From Planctomycetota bacterium (GTDB lineage Bacteria > Planctomycetota > Planctomycetia > Gemmatales > Gemmataceae), in assembly GCA_016872595.1 (NCBI GenBank), contig VGZJ01000005.1:1-59913 (forward strand): a DNA stretch of 59,913 bases, in the 5' to 3' direction. The notes under the pieces were generated by a model, which did not search any database, was not told the origin of the DNA, and saw only the letters and a list, made by a program, of their open reading frames with translations. This document shows, piece by piece, positions 1-11,154 of this stretch (position 1 is the first letter of the stretch; each line of letters begins with the position of its first letter). A program made the position numbers and the translations under genes.

Positions 1-51
1 ACGGTGATGATGAAGAACGTCGCCGGACTCCACAACCGGATGTACGGGTAA
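1..51 (+). CDS. C-terminal tail of a transposase (partial)
   Basis: The frame starting at base 1 is open from the window edge to a TAA at 49-51 and ends in AGLHNRMYG. It sits about 45 bases inside the right terminal repeat of the putative IS, where a transposase stop codon is expected. Only 16 residues are visible, so the assignment rests on position and the terminal repeat rather than on domain evidence. It could instead be the tail of an unrelated gene. Confidence 0.4.
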   Translation, partial: TVMMKNVAGLHNRMYG

Positions 52-114
52 CGACCACACAGGATCGTCTGGCCGAAGTGCGACTGAACCAACACCTATT
101 GCGCAACGAGTCTA
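1..114 (+). mobile_element. 3' end of an insertion sequence (right terminus)
   Basis: Positions 96-114 read CTATTGCGCAACGAGTCTA. The exact reverse complement (19 of 19) lies at 59794-59812, directly ahead of a transposase-like start. The two sites therefore look like the right and left terminal inverted repeats of two same-orientation copies of one IS. A short frame ending at 49-51 fits the tail of a transposase. Only about 114 bases of this copy are in the window, so the family cannot be proven from this end. Confidence 0.65.
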
Positions 115-620
115 ACGACGACGGCATGAAACACGTCAAGGAACTGGCGGGCCTCGAACAACTCGTTCTCGGCAACACGTTGGTGACGGACGTCGGCCTT
201 GCCGAACTGAAGGGGCTGAAGAAGCTCAAGTCGCTAACCGTGTCCGGCTGTACCCGCATGTCCGACAAAAGTACGGAGACGATCGCGGGGTTCACCGATC
301 TCGAATACCTGTCGCTGCCAAGTACGATCACCGAGAAGGGCGTGAAGAACCTCGTCGGGCTGAAGAAGCTCACGGGCCTCTACATCGGCGGAGCCGTGAT
401 GACCGACGCCGCGATCAAGGACATTGCCGACAACATGCCGGAGTTGCAAAGCCTCGAACTCGGCGCGGGATTCGGTACCGACATCACGGACGCCTCGATA
501 CCCTCATTCTCGAAATTGAAGATGCTGAAGGAACTGGGAGTCGTCGGGTCGAAGATCACCGACAGCGGTCTGAAGTCGCTCCGCGACAAACTGCCCGATT
601 GCAAGATCACAGCAAAGTGA
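78..620 (+). CDS. Leucine-rich repeat protein, 5' end replaced by an IS
   Basis: Contains about five 24-26 residue LRR units of the planctomycete type (for example LTGLYIGGAVMTDAAIKDIA), which form a solenoid used in protein-protein contacts. The GTG at 78 and roughly the first 12 codons lie inside the IS terminus (96-114), so the native N-terminus, normally including a signal peptide, is missing. The frame is open back to base 3 but that upstream part is IS sequence. The remaining 168 or so residues are intact to the TGA. Most likely this is a truncated remnant; whether it is expressed from the IS is unknown. Confidence 0.75.
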   Translation: MRLNQHLLRNESNDDGMKHVKELAGLEQLVLGNTLVTDVGLAELKGLKKLKSLTVSGCTRMSDKSTETIAGFTDLEYLSLPSTITEKGVKNLVGLKKLTGLYIGGAVMTDAAIKDIADNMPELQSLELGAGFGTDITDASIPSFSKLKMLKELGVVGSKITDSGLKSLRDKLPDCKITAK

Positions 621-636
621 CGACCGGGGTGACCTC

Positions 637-1206
637 ATGGCGAAGAAGCATGAGCACGAACAATGGGCGCGGCCGGTCGACGAGCTGCGCGAGCGCGAGG
701 TCGCTATCGAAGACGGGCTGACCGAATCCGAGGCGCGCGACGCGGAGTATCGGTTCGGGTTCCGGTTTCCACCGGACCTGCGCGCGCTCCTGCAAACCGG
801 CCTTCCGGTGAGCGGCGGGTTTCCCGACTGGCGCGACGGCGACGAGGGCGCGCTGCGGAGTGCTCTGAACTGGCCGCTAGAAGGAATGCGGTTCGACATC
901 CAGAACAACGGGTTCTGGATCGCGGAGTGGGGGCCGCGCCCGCCCGCGTTAGAAGAAGCCTGTCAGATCGCCGCGCAAGCGGTCGCCGCCGTTCCGCGAC
1001 TGGTTCCCGTGTGCGGCCACAGGTACATTCCCGCGGAGCCGGCGCGGGCCGGCAACCCGGTCTTCTCGGTTTACCAGACAGACATCATCGTCTACGGCAA
1101 CGACTTGCTCAGCTACTTCGCGCACGAAATCGGCGGCGTTGCCAACTGGCACACGCCGCCGATGGACACGCGCCCGATTCGCTTCTGGGGCGCGCTGGCC
1201 GGGTAA
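637..1206 (+). CDS. SMI1/KNR4 (SUKH) family protein
   Basis: This 189-residue protein carries SUKH-superfamily features: an N-terminal acidic helix with LTESEARDAEYRFGFRFPPDLRALL (residues about 28-52) and the later GFWIAEWGPRP and IIVYGNDLLSYF segments. SUKH proteins in bacteria are commonly immunity proteins of toxin systems, but many are orphans. No toxin gene is visible nearby. The start follows a GGGGTGACCTC stretch and lies 16 bases after the LRR remnant's stop. Predicted cytoplasmic; no signal peptide. The role as immunity protein is inferred from the family only. Confidence 0.75.
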   Translation: MAKKHEHEQWARPVDELREREVAIEDGLTESEARDAEYRFGFRFPPDLRALLQTGLPVSGGFPDWRDGDEGALRSALNWPLEGMRFDIQNNGFWIAEWGPRPPALEEACQIAAQAVAAVPRLVPVCGHRYIPAEPARAGNPVFSVYQTDIIVYGNDLLSYFAHEIGGVANWHTPPMDTRPIRFWGALAG

Positions 1207-1222
1207 AGAATTGGAGGCGCGC

Positions 1223-2875
1223 TCAGCCCAGCGCGGCCCTGATGGTCATGGTGAACGTGCTGCCCTTGCCGGCTTCGCTCTGCACGGTGATTTGCCCGCC
1301 CATTGCGGCGCACAGCTTCTGGCTGATCGCGAGGCCGAGGCCGGTGCCGCCGAACTTGCGGCCGGCGCTCGAATCGACCTGCGTGAACGCCTGAAACAGC
1401 CGCCCCACCTGCTCCGGCGTCATCCCGATGCCGGTGTCGCTCACGGCCACCTTCAGCACGTCCGCGCCGCCCGCGGCGGTTTCGCGCCGCGCGGTCACGC
1501 GCACGGTGCCGTCCTTTGTGAACTTGCAGGCGTTGCCCACGAGGTTCAGCACGCACTGGCGGATGCGCGTCGGGTCGCCCACACCCTTGCCGAGGTCCGC
1601 GGGGATGTCCGCTTCCACCTTGTTGTTGTTCTTCTTCGCCAGCGGTTCCACCGAAACCATCAGGTCGCTCAGCAGGCTGCTCGGCGCGAACGGTTCCTTG
1701 CCGATCTCCAACTTCCCGGCGTCGATCTTGGAGAAGTCGAGGATGTCGTTGATGAGCATCAGCAGGTGGTGCCCGGACGTGTGAATCTGGTTCACGTCCG
1801 CGGTGTACTGCGGCAGGTTGTCGGCCTCGGCCTGTTCGAGCAGCATCTCGGCGTAGCCGATGATCGTGGTCAGCGGGGTGCGGAGTTCGTGGCTGACCAT
1901 TGCGAGGAACCCGCTCTTGGTGCGGTCGGCTTCCTCGGCCGCTTCCTTGGCGACGCGCAGGCGGTTGGCCTCTTCGTCGCGGTCGAGGCGTTGAAGCCCC
2001 GCGCCGACGGCCGTTGCGAGGAGTTGCACGACCTGCGCTTCGAGCGGGCCGATCTCGCGGCCCTTCGCGCGCTGCATCCGCGAGCCGTACACGACGCCGA
2101 CGACCTGTTCGTGCTCGTTGAAGACGGGCGACACGACGACGCCCTGCACCCCGACGAGGCTCTCGCCGCCGCCGATCCCGGCCGCGCCCATGAAGAACGT
2201 GCGCTTGCCGGCGAGCGCCTGATTCAGGATCGCGTGGCTGAACGCGCGGCCCTTGGGGGCGTCGTCGCGCGTGGTGTGCGCGGTGACCCGCCACGCGTCG
2301 CCGTCGCGCATCAGCACCATGCCGCTGTCCAACCCGATGCGCTCGACGAGCGCTTCCGCGGCCTTCTTGTAGAACTGTTCGCGGTCGCTGGACTTCTGCA
2401 CCTCGACGACGGTTTCGAGCCACGCGACGACCTCTTCGGGTCGCGCGGCCTCGTCGGTGCGCTCGATGATGGGCGGGGCCACCACCGTCTTGCCCCCGCC
2501 CCCGCCGGACGGCTTGCCGGGCGCGGCAATGGTGCGGAGCACGTTCACCGACAGCGGTTCGGCGTCGCCAGAATCGACGTCCACGACCGTTTCGCCGACC
2601 GCGAGGCGCACCGGCAACAGGTAGTCGCAGTCCGCGCCGGGGTTCAGCACCGCGTGCCCGTCGATGGTGAGCGGCGCTTTAGTGCTCAGGTTGACGACCT
2701 TGACCTTGCGCCCCGGCACTTCCTCAATGCGGATGTGGTCGCGCGAGACGAAGGCGTCTTTGACAACGACGCGCGCGGTGCCGGTGCGCGCCGGCCCGCG
2801 GCCGATCTCGAGCGGCCCCGCGTTGTGCGTGAGTTGCTGCGTTTCGAGCTTGTTCGCGACCGTGAGCGTGAGCAT
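1223..2875 (-). CDS. FHA-GAF sensor histidine kinase
   Basis: A soluble 550-residue hybrid. An FHA domain (about 20-100, with SRDHIRI) precedes a Gly-rich linker, a GAF domain (about 150-295), a HisKA dimerisation helix with phospho-acceptor His329 in MVSHELRTP, and a HATPase_c domain with an N box (NLVGNACKFTKDG) and G boxes (DTGIGM, GGTGLGL). FHA binds phosphothreonine, so the protein may link Ser/Thr kinase signalling to two-component signalling. There are no membrane helices and no response regulator gene is adjacent. It lies about 120 bases downstream of the Hsp70-like gene on the same strand, separated by two perfect hairpins. Confidence 0.9.
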   Translation of the reverse strand: MLTLTVANKLETQQLTHNAGPLEIGRGPARTGTARVVVKDAFVSRDHIRIEEVPGRKVKVVNLSTKAPLTIDGHAVLNPGADCDYLLPVRLAVGETVVDVDSGDAEPLSVNVLRTIAAPGKPSGGGGGKTVVAPPIIERTDEAARPEEVVAWLETVVEVQKSSDREQFYKKAAEALVERIGLDSGMVLMRDGDAWRVTAHTTRDDAPKGRAFSHAILNQALAGKRTFFMGAAGIGGGESLVGVQGVVVSPVFNEHEQVVGVVYGSRMQRAKGREIGPLEAQVVQLLATAVGAGLQRLDRDEEANRLRVAKEAAEEADRTKSGFLAMVSHELRTPLTTIIGYAEMLLEQAEADNLPQYTADVNQIHTSGHHLLMLINDILDFSKIDAGKLEIGKEPFAPSSLLSDLMVSVEPLAKKNNNKVEADIPADLGKGVGDPTRIRQCVLNLVGNACKFTKDGTVRVTARRETAAGGADVLKVAVSDTGIGMTPEQVGRLFQAFTQVDSSAGRKFGGTGLGLAISQKLCAAMGGQITVQSEAGKGSTFTMTIRAALG

Positions 2876-2905
2876 GGAAGTCTTCCCGCAACCTAACCCC
2901 GCAAC

Positions 2906-2978
2906 CCCCCTTCCCTAAGAGGGAAGGGGGTGAAAGGTCGGACGTGCTTTGTTCCCCCTTCCCTCTTCGGGAAGGGGG
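2906..2978. repeat. Pair of C/G-rich hairpins between Hsp70-like and kinase genes
   Basis: Stem one pairs CCCCCTTCCCT (2906-2916) with AGGGAAGGGGG (2920-2930) over a 3-base loop. Stem two pairs CCCCCTTCCC (2954-2963) with GGGAAGGGGG (2969-2978) over TCTTC. Both have the same arm sequence, so they look like two copies of a small dispersed palindrome. They may act as attenuators or mRNA processing sites between two co-oriented genes. Neither has a clear downstream T-run. Confidence 0.7.
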
Positions 2979-2993
2979 TTAGCTTCTTCGCGC

Positions 2994-5852
<2,859 letters not shown>

Positions 5853-5879
5853 CGGGCCAACCTGTATCTTGCGTGAACA

Positions 5880-6881
5880 ATGGCAACGTCAATCTTAGGG
5901 CTAGACATCGGCGGGGCGAACCTGAAGGCCGCAACACCGGATCGGCGCGCGGTGTCGGTTCCGTTCGCGCTGTGGAAGCACCCGGAGCAACTGCCGGCCG
6001 CGCTCGCCGCGCTGGTGGCGCAGTTTCCCGACGCAACGGAACTCGCGGTCACAATGACCGGCGAGCTGTGCGACTGCTTCGAGACCAAGCGCGAAGGTGT
6101 GAACACGATTGTGGACGCGGTGCAACAAGTCGCGGGAACGCGCGCCATGCGCGTGTGGAGCACAGACGGCAAGTTCCTGCAAGGATGGGAAGGCAAGGTG
6201 GATCAAAACTACATGAAGGTGGCGGCGGCGAACTGGCACGCGCTCGCGACCTTCGCGGGGCGATATGTACCGAGCGAGGGTGCGGTCTTGATCGACGTCG
6301 GGAGCACCACATCGGACATCATTCCGATTCTCGACGGGAAGCCGGTGCCCGAAGGGAAGACGGATTACGACCGCATCTTCACGAACGAGCTGCTGTACAC
6401 GGGCGTCCGGCGCACGCCGATCTGTTCGCTGTTCGGTTGGCAGGTCGCGGCGGAAGTCTTCGCCACTACGCTGGATGCCTATCTCCTTCTCGGCCTGATC
6501 CCGGAAGATCGGGATGATTGCGACACGGCCGACGAGCGCCCGGCGACCAAGCACCGCGCCCGTGCGCGTCTGTGCCGAATGTACTGCGGTGATATTGACA
6601 CGATCCCGACCGAGAACATCCAGACGCTCGCGGAAAGCGTTCGTGATCGTCAGCAAATGCAACTCTCGCACTGCATCGAGCAAGCCACGAACCGCTTGCG
6701 GCTTCTGAAGAAGGATGTTGGCATTCGTTTCATCGTGTCGGGTTCGGGCGATTTTCTCGCACGACTCGCAGTACGCGATGACCTTTGCACCGAATCGTTG
6801 AGCCGCAGACTCGGCCCGGCGGTCTCGGCGTGCGCGCCGGCGTACGCGGTCGCGGTGCTCGCGGCGGAGCGGCGGCCATGA
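5880..6881 (+). CDS. H4MPT-linked C1 transfer pathway protein (hydantoinase/oxoprolinase-like)
   Basis: A 333-residue ASKHA-fold protein with IGGANLKAA (about 9-17) and LIDVGSTTSDIIPI (about 139-152), matching the methanofuran-biosynthesis (MfnF-like) or H4MPT-linked family found in methanogens, methylotrophs and planctomycetes. The archaeal homologue joins the furan and tyramine-glutamate parts of methanofuran; the planctomycete role in the C1 cofactor pathway is inferred. The stop overlaps the start of the next gene (ATGA), indicating translational coupling to the kinase partner. Confidence 0.82.
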   Translation: MATSILGLDIGGANLKAATPDRRAVSVPFALWKHPEQLPAALAALVAQFPDATELAVTMTGELCDCFETKREGVNTIVDAVQQVAGTRAMRVWSTDGKFLQGWEGKVDQNYMKVAAANWHALATFAGRYVPSEGAVLIDVGSTTSDIIPILDGKPVPEGKTDYDRIFTNELLYTGVRRTPICSLFGWQVAAEVFATTLDAYLLLGLIPEDRDDCDTADERPATKHRARARLCRMYCGDIDTIPTENIQTLAESVRDRQQMQLSHCIEQATNRLRLLKKDVGIRFIVSGSGDFLARLAVRDDLCTESLSRRLGPAVSACAPAYAVAVLAAERRP

Positions 6882-7501
6882 TCGTCGTGAAGGTCGGCGG
6901 GAGCCTGTTCGACTCGCCCGCGCTCGCGCCGGCGCTGCGGGCGTTCGTCGAATCGCTCGCGCCAAGTGACGTACTGCTCGTGGGCGGCGGCGGGCCGGTC
7001 GCGGACGCCGTGCGCGAGTTGGACCGCACGCACGGGCTGGGGGAAGAAGCCGCGCACTGGCTGGCGCTGCGGTCGCTGGGGGTGACGCGCGCGTTGCTGG
7101 CCCGACTCGTCAGCGAGCGGCGCGGCGTAAGCCCGCCGGTGCGACACAACTTAGATTCGCTTAGCGATAATGCGGGGTGTAGCACCGGCGGGCTTACGCC
7201 GCGCCGCTCGCTCGTTGAAATCCTCGACCCCTTCGCCTTCGCCCAAGAGGACGAATCGCGTCCCGGCGCGCTTCCGCACATGTGGGCCGTGACCACCGAC
7301 TCCATCGCGGCGCGGGCGGCCCTCGTGTCCCGCGCCGAGCGGCTGATTCTACTCAAATCCGTGGACGTTCCGCCCGGTACGCCGTGGGAGGTGGCCGCCA
7401 CGAACGGCTGGGTGGACGCACACTTCCCCCAGATTGCGCCTCTCCTCGCGTGCCCCGTGGAGGTCGTGAACTTCCGGCGCGCCCTGTGTTCTCGCGCCTG
7501 A
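6878..7501 (+). CDS. Aminoacid-kinase-fold protein of the H4MPT-linked pathway (MfnE-like), with embedded palindrome
   Basis: The ATG at 6878 overlaps the preceding TGA by 4 bases, giving 207 residues. The N-terminus MIVVKVGGSLFDS and the LLVGGGGPVAD loop are the nucleotide-binding signatures of the aspartate/glutamate/uridylate kinase fold. With its neighbour this fits the MfnE kinase of methanofuran-type cofactor synthesis. A 99-bp perfect-armed palindrome at 7113-7211 adds exactly 33 codons in frame (reading SERRGVSPP...GGLTPRRSL), between LLARLV and VEILDPFAF. Whether the insertion is tolerated in an active enzyme is untested. Confidence 0.8.
   Translation: MIVVKVGGSLFDSPALAPALRAFVESLAPSDVLLVGGGGPVADAVRELDRTHGLGEEAAHWLALRSLGVTRALLARLVSERRGVSPPVRHNLDSLSDNAGCSTGGLTPRRSLVEILDPFAFAQEDESRPGALPHMWAVTTDSIAARAALVSRAERLILLKSVDVPPGTPWEVAATNGWVDAHFPQIAPLLACPVEVVNFRRALCSRA
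7113..7211. repeat. Palindromic element A, copy 1 (inside a coding gene)
   Basis: A 30-bp left arm (7113-7142) is perfectly complementary to the right arm (7182-7211); the arms start GCGAGCGGCGCGGCGTAAGC. The 39-bp centre is not related to that of copy 2 at 29937-30036, although the outer 28 bases of each arm are identical. Total length is 99 bp, a multiple of three, and all 33 codons are open in the kinase reading frame. Confidence 0.9.
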
Positions 7502-7517
7502 CCTGAAGGCGTGTACT

Positions 7518-9206
7518 ATGCTTGGCGCGAAACTCAGTTCGCACCGAACGGGCGCGCCAATGCGGTTCATCATCGCCGACGAGTTCTACCAGCAGATGAT
7601 CGCGGTGCCGGACCACACCCCGGACTGCTACGTCCGGCCCGGCGAGTACCTGCACCACATGTACATCGACGGCGTCAAGTACGCGGTCGCCCCCGCGGTG
7701 CTCGACTGCCTCGCGCAGGCCGAAGCGAAGGGGGACCAAGAGGCCGTCGCGCACCTGCGGCTGCACAAGCTGCACTTCGAAGCGCTGATGGCCGACGCGC
7801 ACCGAAACGGCACCCTCACCGAAGACGTGACGCTGCTCGGCGACGCGCCCCCCACCGACGAAGAGGCGATCCCGGTCACGGGCAACGCCTACGCCCCGCG
7901 CGTGCCCTCGCGCTGGGAGGACCTCGGCCTCGAACTGCCGTTCATCTTCGACCTCGCGCTGCGCACCATCTACACCCGCGGGCAGATCACCGGCGGCGAG
8001 CTGGCGCAGGCGATGGCCGTGCCGTTCGCCGTCGTGAACCCCGTGTTTCAGGCGATGCGGAAGCAGTCGCTCATCGACATCGTCGCCCAGCGCGGCAACA
8101 GCGGCGACGCCAGCTTCGTCTACGCGATCAAGCCTCCGAAGGGCGAGGACGCGCTCCGTGACGCGCTCGAAAAGACCAACTACGTCGGCCCGGCCCCGGT
8201 GCCGTTCGCGGACTACGTCGAATCGGTCATGGCCCAGACCATCAAGCGCCTCGTGGTCACGCGGCGCAGCATCCGCCGCGCGTTCGAAGACCTCATCATC
8301 ACCGACGAGTCGTTCAACGAGATCGGCCCGGCGATCAACTCCGCGCAGTCCATCTTCTTCTTCGGCTACCCCGGCAACGGCAAAACCAGCGTGGCCGAGC
8401 GCATCACGCGACTGATGGGCGATTCCATCTACGTGCCGCACGCGGTGGAGGCCAACGGCCAGATCATCAAGGTGTTCGACCCGATCCAGCACAACCCGAT
8501 TCAGGAGGCCGACGACCAACCCGTCACGGAAACCGTGCTCAAGCGCGGCACGCAGTTCGACCAGCGGTTCATTCGCGTCAAGCGGCCCACCATCGTGGTC
8601 GGCGGCGAACTCACGATGCCGATGCTCGACCTGAAGTACAACGAGATCGGCAAGTACTACGAAGCGCCGCTCCAGATGAAGGCCAACGGCGGCATCTTCA
8701 TGATCGACGACTTCGGCCGCCAACAGGTGCGCGCGATGGACCTGCTGAACCGCTGGATCGTGCCGTTGGAGAAGAAGTACGACTACCTGAACACGATCAC
8801 CGGCACGAAGATCGAAGTGCCCTTCGACCAGCTCCTGATCTTCAGCACGAACCTCGACCCGAACCAGCTCGCGGACGAGGCGTTCTTGCGCCGCATCAAG
8901 TTCAAGATCGAGATCCGCGACCCGGACGAGGCCCAGTACCGGAAAATCTGGGAACTGGTGTGCAAGGGGAAGCGCGTGGAGTTCGACTCGCGCGGCGTGG
9001 ACTACCTGATTCAGAAGTGGTACCGGCCGACGAACCGGCCGTTCCGCATGTGCCAGCCGCGCGACATCCTCGACCAGATGATGAGCATCGCGAAGTACAA
9101 CATGGAACGGGTGAACTTCTCGCCGGACCTGATCGACGCCGCGTGCGCGACGTACTTCATCAGCGCGCAGGCCAAGAACTTCGGCGCGAAGGTCCGCATG
9201 GAGTGA
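7518..9206 (+). CDS. AAA-type ATPase with N-terminal winged-helix-like region
   Basis: A 562-residue cytoplasmic protein. Residues 140-205 resemble a winged helix (IYTRGQITGGELAQAM...). The ATPase domain has Walker A GYPGNGKTS (283-291), Walker B FMIDDFGR (near 390) and a sensor-1-like FSTNLDP, followed by an alpha-helical lid. Similar ATPases are widespread in planctomycetes without an established function. The start at 7518 has GAAGG 9 bases upstream; an alternative ATG at 7560 (MRFIIADEFYQQ) is also credible because TACTAT at 7514 could be a -10 box. It follows the C1 gene pair by only 16 bases. Confidence 0.82.
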   Translation: MLGAKLSSHRTGAPMRFIIADEFYQQMIAVPDHTPDCYVRPGEYLHHMYIDGVKYAVAPAVLDCLAQAEAKGDQEAVAHLRLHKLHFEALMADAHRNGTLTEDVTLLGDAPPTDEEAIPVTGNAYAPRVPSRWEDLGLELPFIFDLALRTIYTRGQITGGELAQAMAVPFAVVNPVFQAMRKQSLIDIVAQRGNSGDASFVYAIKPPKGEDALRDALEKTNYVGPAPVPFADYVESVMAQTIKRLVVTRRSIRRAFEDLIITDESFNEIGPAINSAQSIFFFGYPGNGKTSVAERITRLMGDSIYVPHAVEANGQIIKVFDPIQHNPIQEADDQPVTETVLKRGTQFDQRFIRVKRPTIVVGGELTMPMLDLKYNEIGKYYEAPLQMKANGGIFMIDDFGRQQVRAMDLLNRWIVPLEKKYDYLNTITGTKIEVPFDQLLIFSTNLDPNQLADEAFLRRIKFKIEIRDPDEAQYRKIWELVCKGKRVEFDSRGVDYLIQKWYRPTNRPFRMCQPRDILDQMMSIAKYNMERVNFSPDLIDAACATYFISAQAKNFGAKVRME

Positions 9207-9370
9207 CGCCGCGCCCGTTGCTGACCTTTAGCTCGTTGGCCCAATCGCGGTGCGTTGCACCGGGCTACGCTGTCCCACCCCTTCGCGGTGAAGAGCGCAA
9301 ACGGTCCCCGAACCAGTCGACACAACCCGACGGCCTGCGGATCAGAAGCCGCAGGCTAGCGCGGCTCGTG
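9207..9370. other. Convergent intergenic region with small inverted repeats
   Basis: The 164 bases between the two convergent stops contain a 7-bp stem CCTGCGG/CCGCAGG (9334-9340 with 9349-9355) just before the minus-strand stop. They also hold a GCGGTGCGTTGCACCGGGC stretch that looks like part of another dispersed palindrome. It could terminate either gene. No ORF is convincing here. Confidence 0.4.
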
Positions 9371-9940
9371 TTACTTCCCGCCCTTCAACTGGAACGACTT
9401 CAGCGCGCGGGTCACGGTGACGGTGCCGTCGAGCGTTCGCGCGCGCTTCACCTCGCCGATGCCCCCGGCGTACCACGACGTGTACGTCGCGCCGTTCTGC
9501 TCCCAAACGACGCGCAGGGCGGTAAACGTGCCGGCCGGCACCTTGACCTCTTCCGGCCCGTACACGGTGCGCGTCCCGCCCTCCGGCATGTCCCACGAGT
9601 CGCCGGCTTTCACGTTCGTCTTGAGCACCCAACCGAGGTCGTCCGCCCCGTCGCGCGCCTGCCGCAGGCCGTCGGCCGAAACGACCATTTTCGTGTACAC
9701 CGTGCGGGTGCCGTCCGCGCCCGCGCGCGACACGATCAGGCCGCCGTCGGTCTTCTCCACCGCCGACACGACGGCCGTTTCGAGCAGCCCGTCGGCGGTC
9801 TCGTACACCCACTTCGCGCCGACCGCGGTGGGGAAGTAGACCGGCTTGCGGCCCGCGTCCTTGGGCACGGGCGCGGCGACCGACGGCGCGCCGACGAGCG
9901 CGACGGTAACGGCAACGGCAACGAGCACCGGGAATCGCAC
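9371..9940 (-). CDS. Secreted protein of unknown function
   Basis: 189 residues with a clear Sec signal peptide (MRFPVLVAVAVTVALVGAPSV..., cleavage likely near AA-APV at about 23). The mature part has YFPTAVGAKWVYE, VPAGTFTALRVVW and WYAGGIGEVKRA motifs. These recur in planctomycete extracytoplasmic proteins of beta-rich, lipocalin-like or DUF3108-like character. No catalytic motif is recognisable. It is a single gene convergent with the AAA ATPase gene. Confidence 0.75.
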   Translation of the reverse strand: MRFPVLVAVAVTVALVGAPSVAAPVPKDAGRKPVYFPTAVGAKWVYETADGLLETAVVSAVEKTDGGLIVSRAGADGTRTVYTKMVVSADGLRQARDGADDLGWVLKTNVKAGDSWDMPEGGTRTVYGPEEVKVPAGTFTALRVVWEQNGATYTSWYAGGIGEVKRARTLDGTVTVTRALKSFQLKGGK

Positions 9941-10387
9941 GGGCCACCTCCGCTTTGGGGTACACCCCCATTCTCAACGAACCGCGCGCCCGCGCCTATT
10001 CCGATCTGCGCGCGCCGCTCGCGTTCCGCGCCCGTGTCGCGTGCGGGCCCCCGGCACCAGCGCATAGGGGTCAGATTGCCAAAAGAGATCGTCAATTCCC
10101 GACCCAGAGCGCCAGTCCGCCCCCCAGAGCGCCACCTCTTTTGGAGTGGCGCTCTGGGTGAAACGCTTGTTTTTCTAGTGTTTGCCACCCCAGAGCGCCA
10201 GAGCGCCAACTCGTCTGGGGGTTGTGGCCCCGAAGCGGATACGCAAGTGCCGCGCTTATCGATGTGTACAAAATGTCCGTACGCCGCGGGAGCCGGGCAC
10301 CCGCTCGACTCCGCTCGCGGCGCGCGGACGGCCGCCGCTGGCCCGCGGCGCGGTCGGCGATCCGTAGCGCGGGGGCTGCCCGCGGCG
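9941..10387. other. 447-bp gene-free interval with clustered repeats
   Basis: No coding region is convincing. The element CCCAGAGCGCC appears at 10103-10113, 10123-10133 and 10189-10199, and inverted at about 10148-10158. One pair forms a perfect 13-bp stem (10123-10135 with 10146-10158) around CTCTTTTGGA. A second hairpin spans 10275-10329. The left part should also hold the promoter of the secreted protein gene at 9940, which I cannot pinpoint. Confidence 0.7.
10275..10329 (-). terminator. Possible terminator of the sulfatase operon
   Basis: GTCCG-CGCCGCG-GAGC (10275-10293) pairs imperfectly with GCTCGCGGCGCGCGGAC (10313-10329). Read on the minus strand, the stem is followed by ATTTTGT. 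It lies about 60 bases beyond the DUF1080 stop codon, the last gene of the minus-strand operon. Confidence 0.4.
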
Positions 10388-11131
10388 TCACTTGGGCTTG
10401 GGTTCGTACACGAACGCGCGGTCGTCGGCCGGCACCACCCACACGTTGCGGAACTTCACCGGGTTGTTGTGGTCTTGCAGGAACACCGGGCCGACGCTCG
10501 TTTTCTTCTGCTGGTCGCGGATCGCGTCGAGGTACGGCGTGTTGCCGAACCGGAACGGGTGGAACGTCGACTTCGGTTCGCCGAACTTCGTCCCGTCCTG
10601 CACCATCTTCCCGTTGAACCACACGCTCACGGTGCCCATCTCGGTGATCTTCCCGGCGTCGTCGCGCCGCGGCGCGCGATAGCGGATGTCGAACACCTGC
10701 CACTCGCCCGGCTTGCGGCAGGCGTTGACCAGCGGCGGCGAGAACCCGTACACCGCGCCCGCGTCGTCCTGCGTGACCTTCTCCTTGCCGAACGAGTTCA
10801 GAATCTGAATCTCGTAGTTCCCGTGGATGTACACGCCGCTGTTGGCCGGCCCCTTTTCGGGCAGCAGGAACTCGACGTGGATGTCCGCGTCCTTGAAGTG
10901 CAGCTTCGAGACGATGTGGTTCTGGTTCTTCTTGGGCGTGGACACGAGCGCGCCGTCGGTGAACGGCCAGTCGATCTTCTCGCCCGCCATGCTGAGGAAC
11001 TGGTGCGCGCCCTTGTCGTCGAGCAGCACGGTCGCGCCCTTCGGCGGCGCGACCGGGAGTTTGCTCTGATCGGGCTTGAAGTCGGGCGCGGGCGCGGCCA
11101 GCGCCAGCGCGAGCAGTACCGCGGGTGCCAT
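10388..11131 (-). CDS. Secreted DUF1080 protein (3-keto-disaccharide hydrolase family)
   Basis: 247 residues from the ATG at 11131, chosen because MAPAVLLALALAAPAP is a signal peptide. The concanavalin-like fold is recognised by SGVYIHGNYEIQILNSFG and FRNVWV near the C-terminus. DUF1080 proteins include 3-keto-glucoside hydrolases and glycan-binding modules. Last gene of the 16391-to-10388 operon, 23 bases after the first sulfatase stop, so a role in breaking down the same exported polysaccharide is likely. Confidence 0.85.
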   Translation of the reverse strand: MAPAVLLALALAAPAPDFKPDQSKLPVAPPKGATVLLDDKGAHQFLSMAGEKIDWPFTDGALVSTPKKNQNHIVSKLHFKDADIHVEFLLPEKGPANSGVYIHGNYEIQILNSFGKEKVTQDDAGAVYGFSPPLVNACRKPGEWQVFDIRYRAPRRDDAGKITEMGTVSVWFNGKMVQDGTKFGEPKSTFHPFRFGNTPYLDAIRDQQKKTSVGPVFLQDHNNPVKFRNVWVVPADDRAFVYEPKPK

Positions 11132-11154
11132 CGTTATCCCTCGTTGGTGCGCGG

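Noticed and set aside
1139-2896. A 585-codon plus-strand frame over the FHA-GAF histidine kinase
   Set aside because: The minus strand carries all kinase motifs; the plus frame is compositionally biased.
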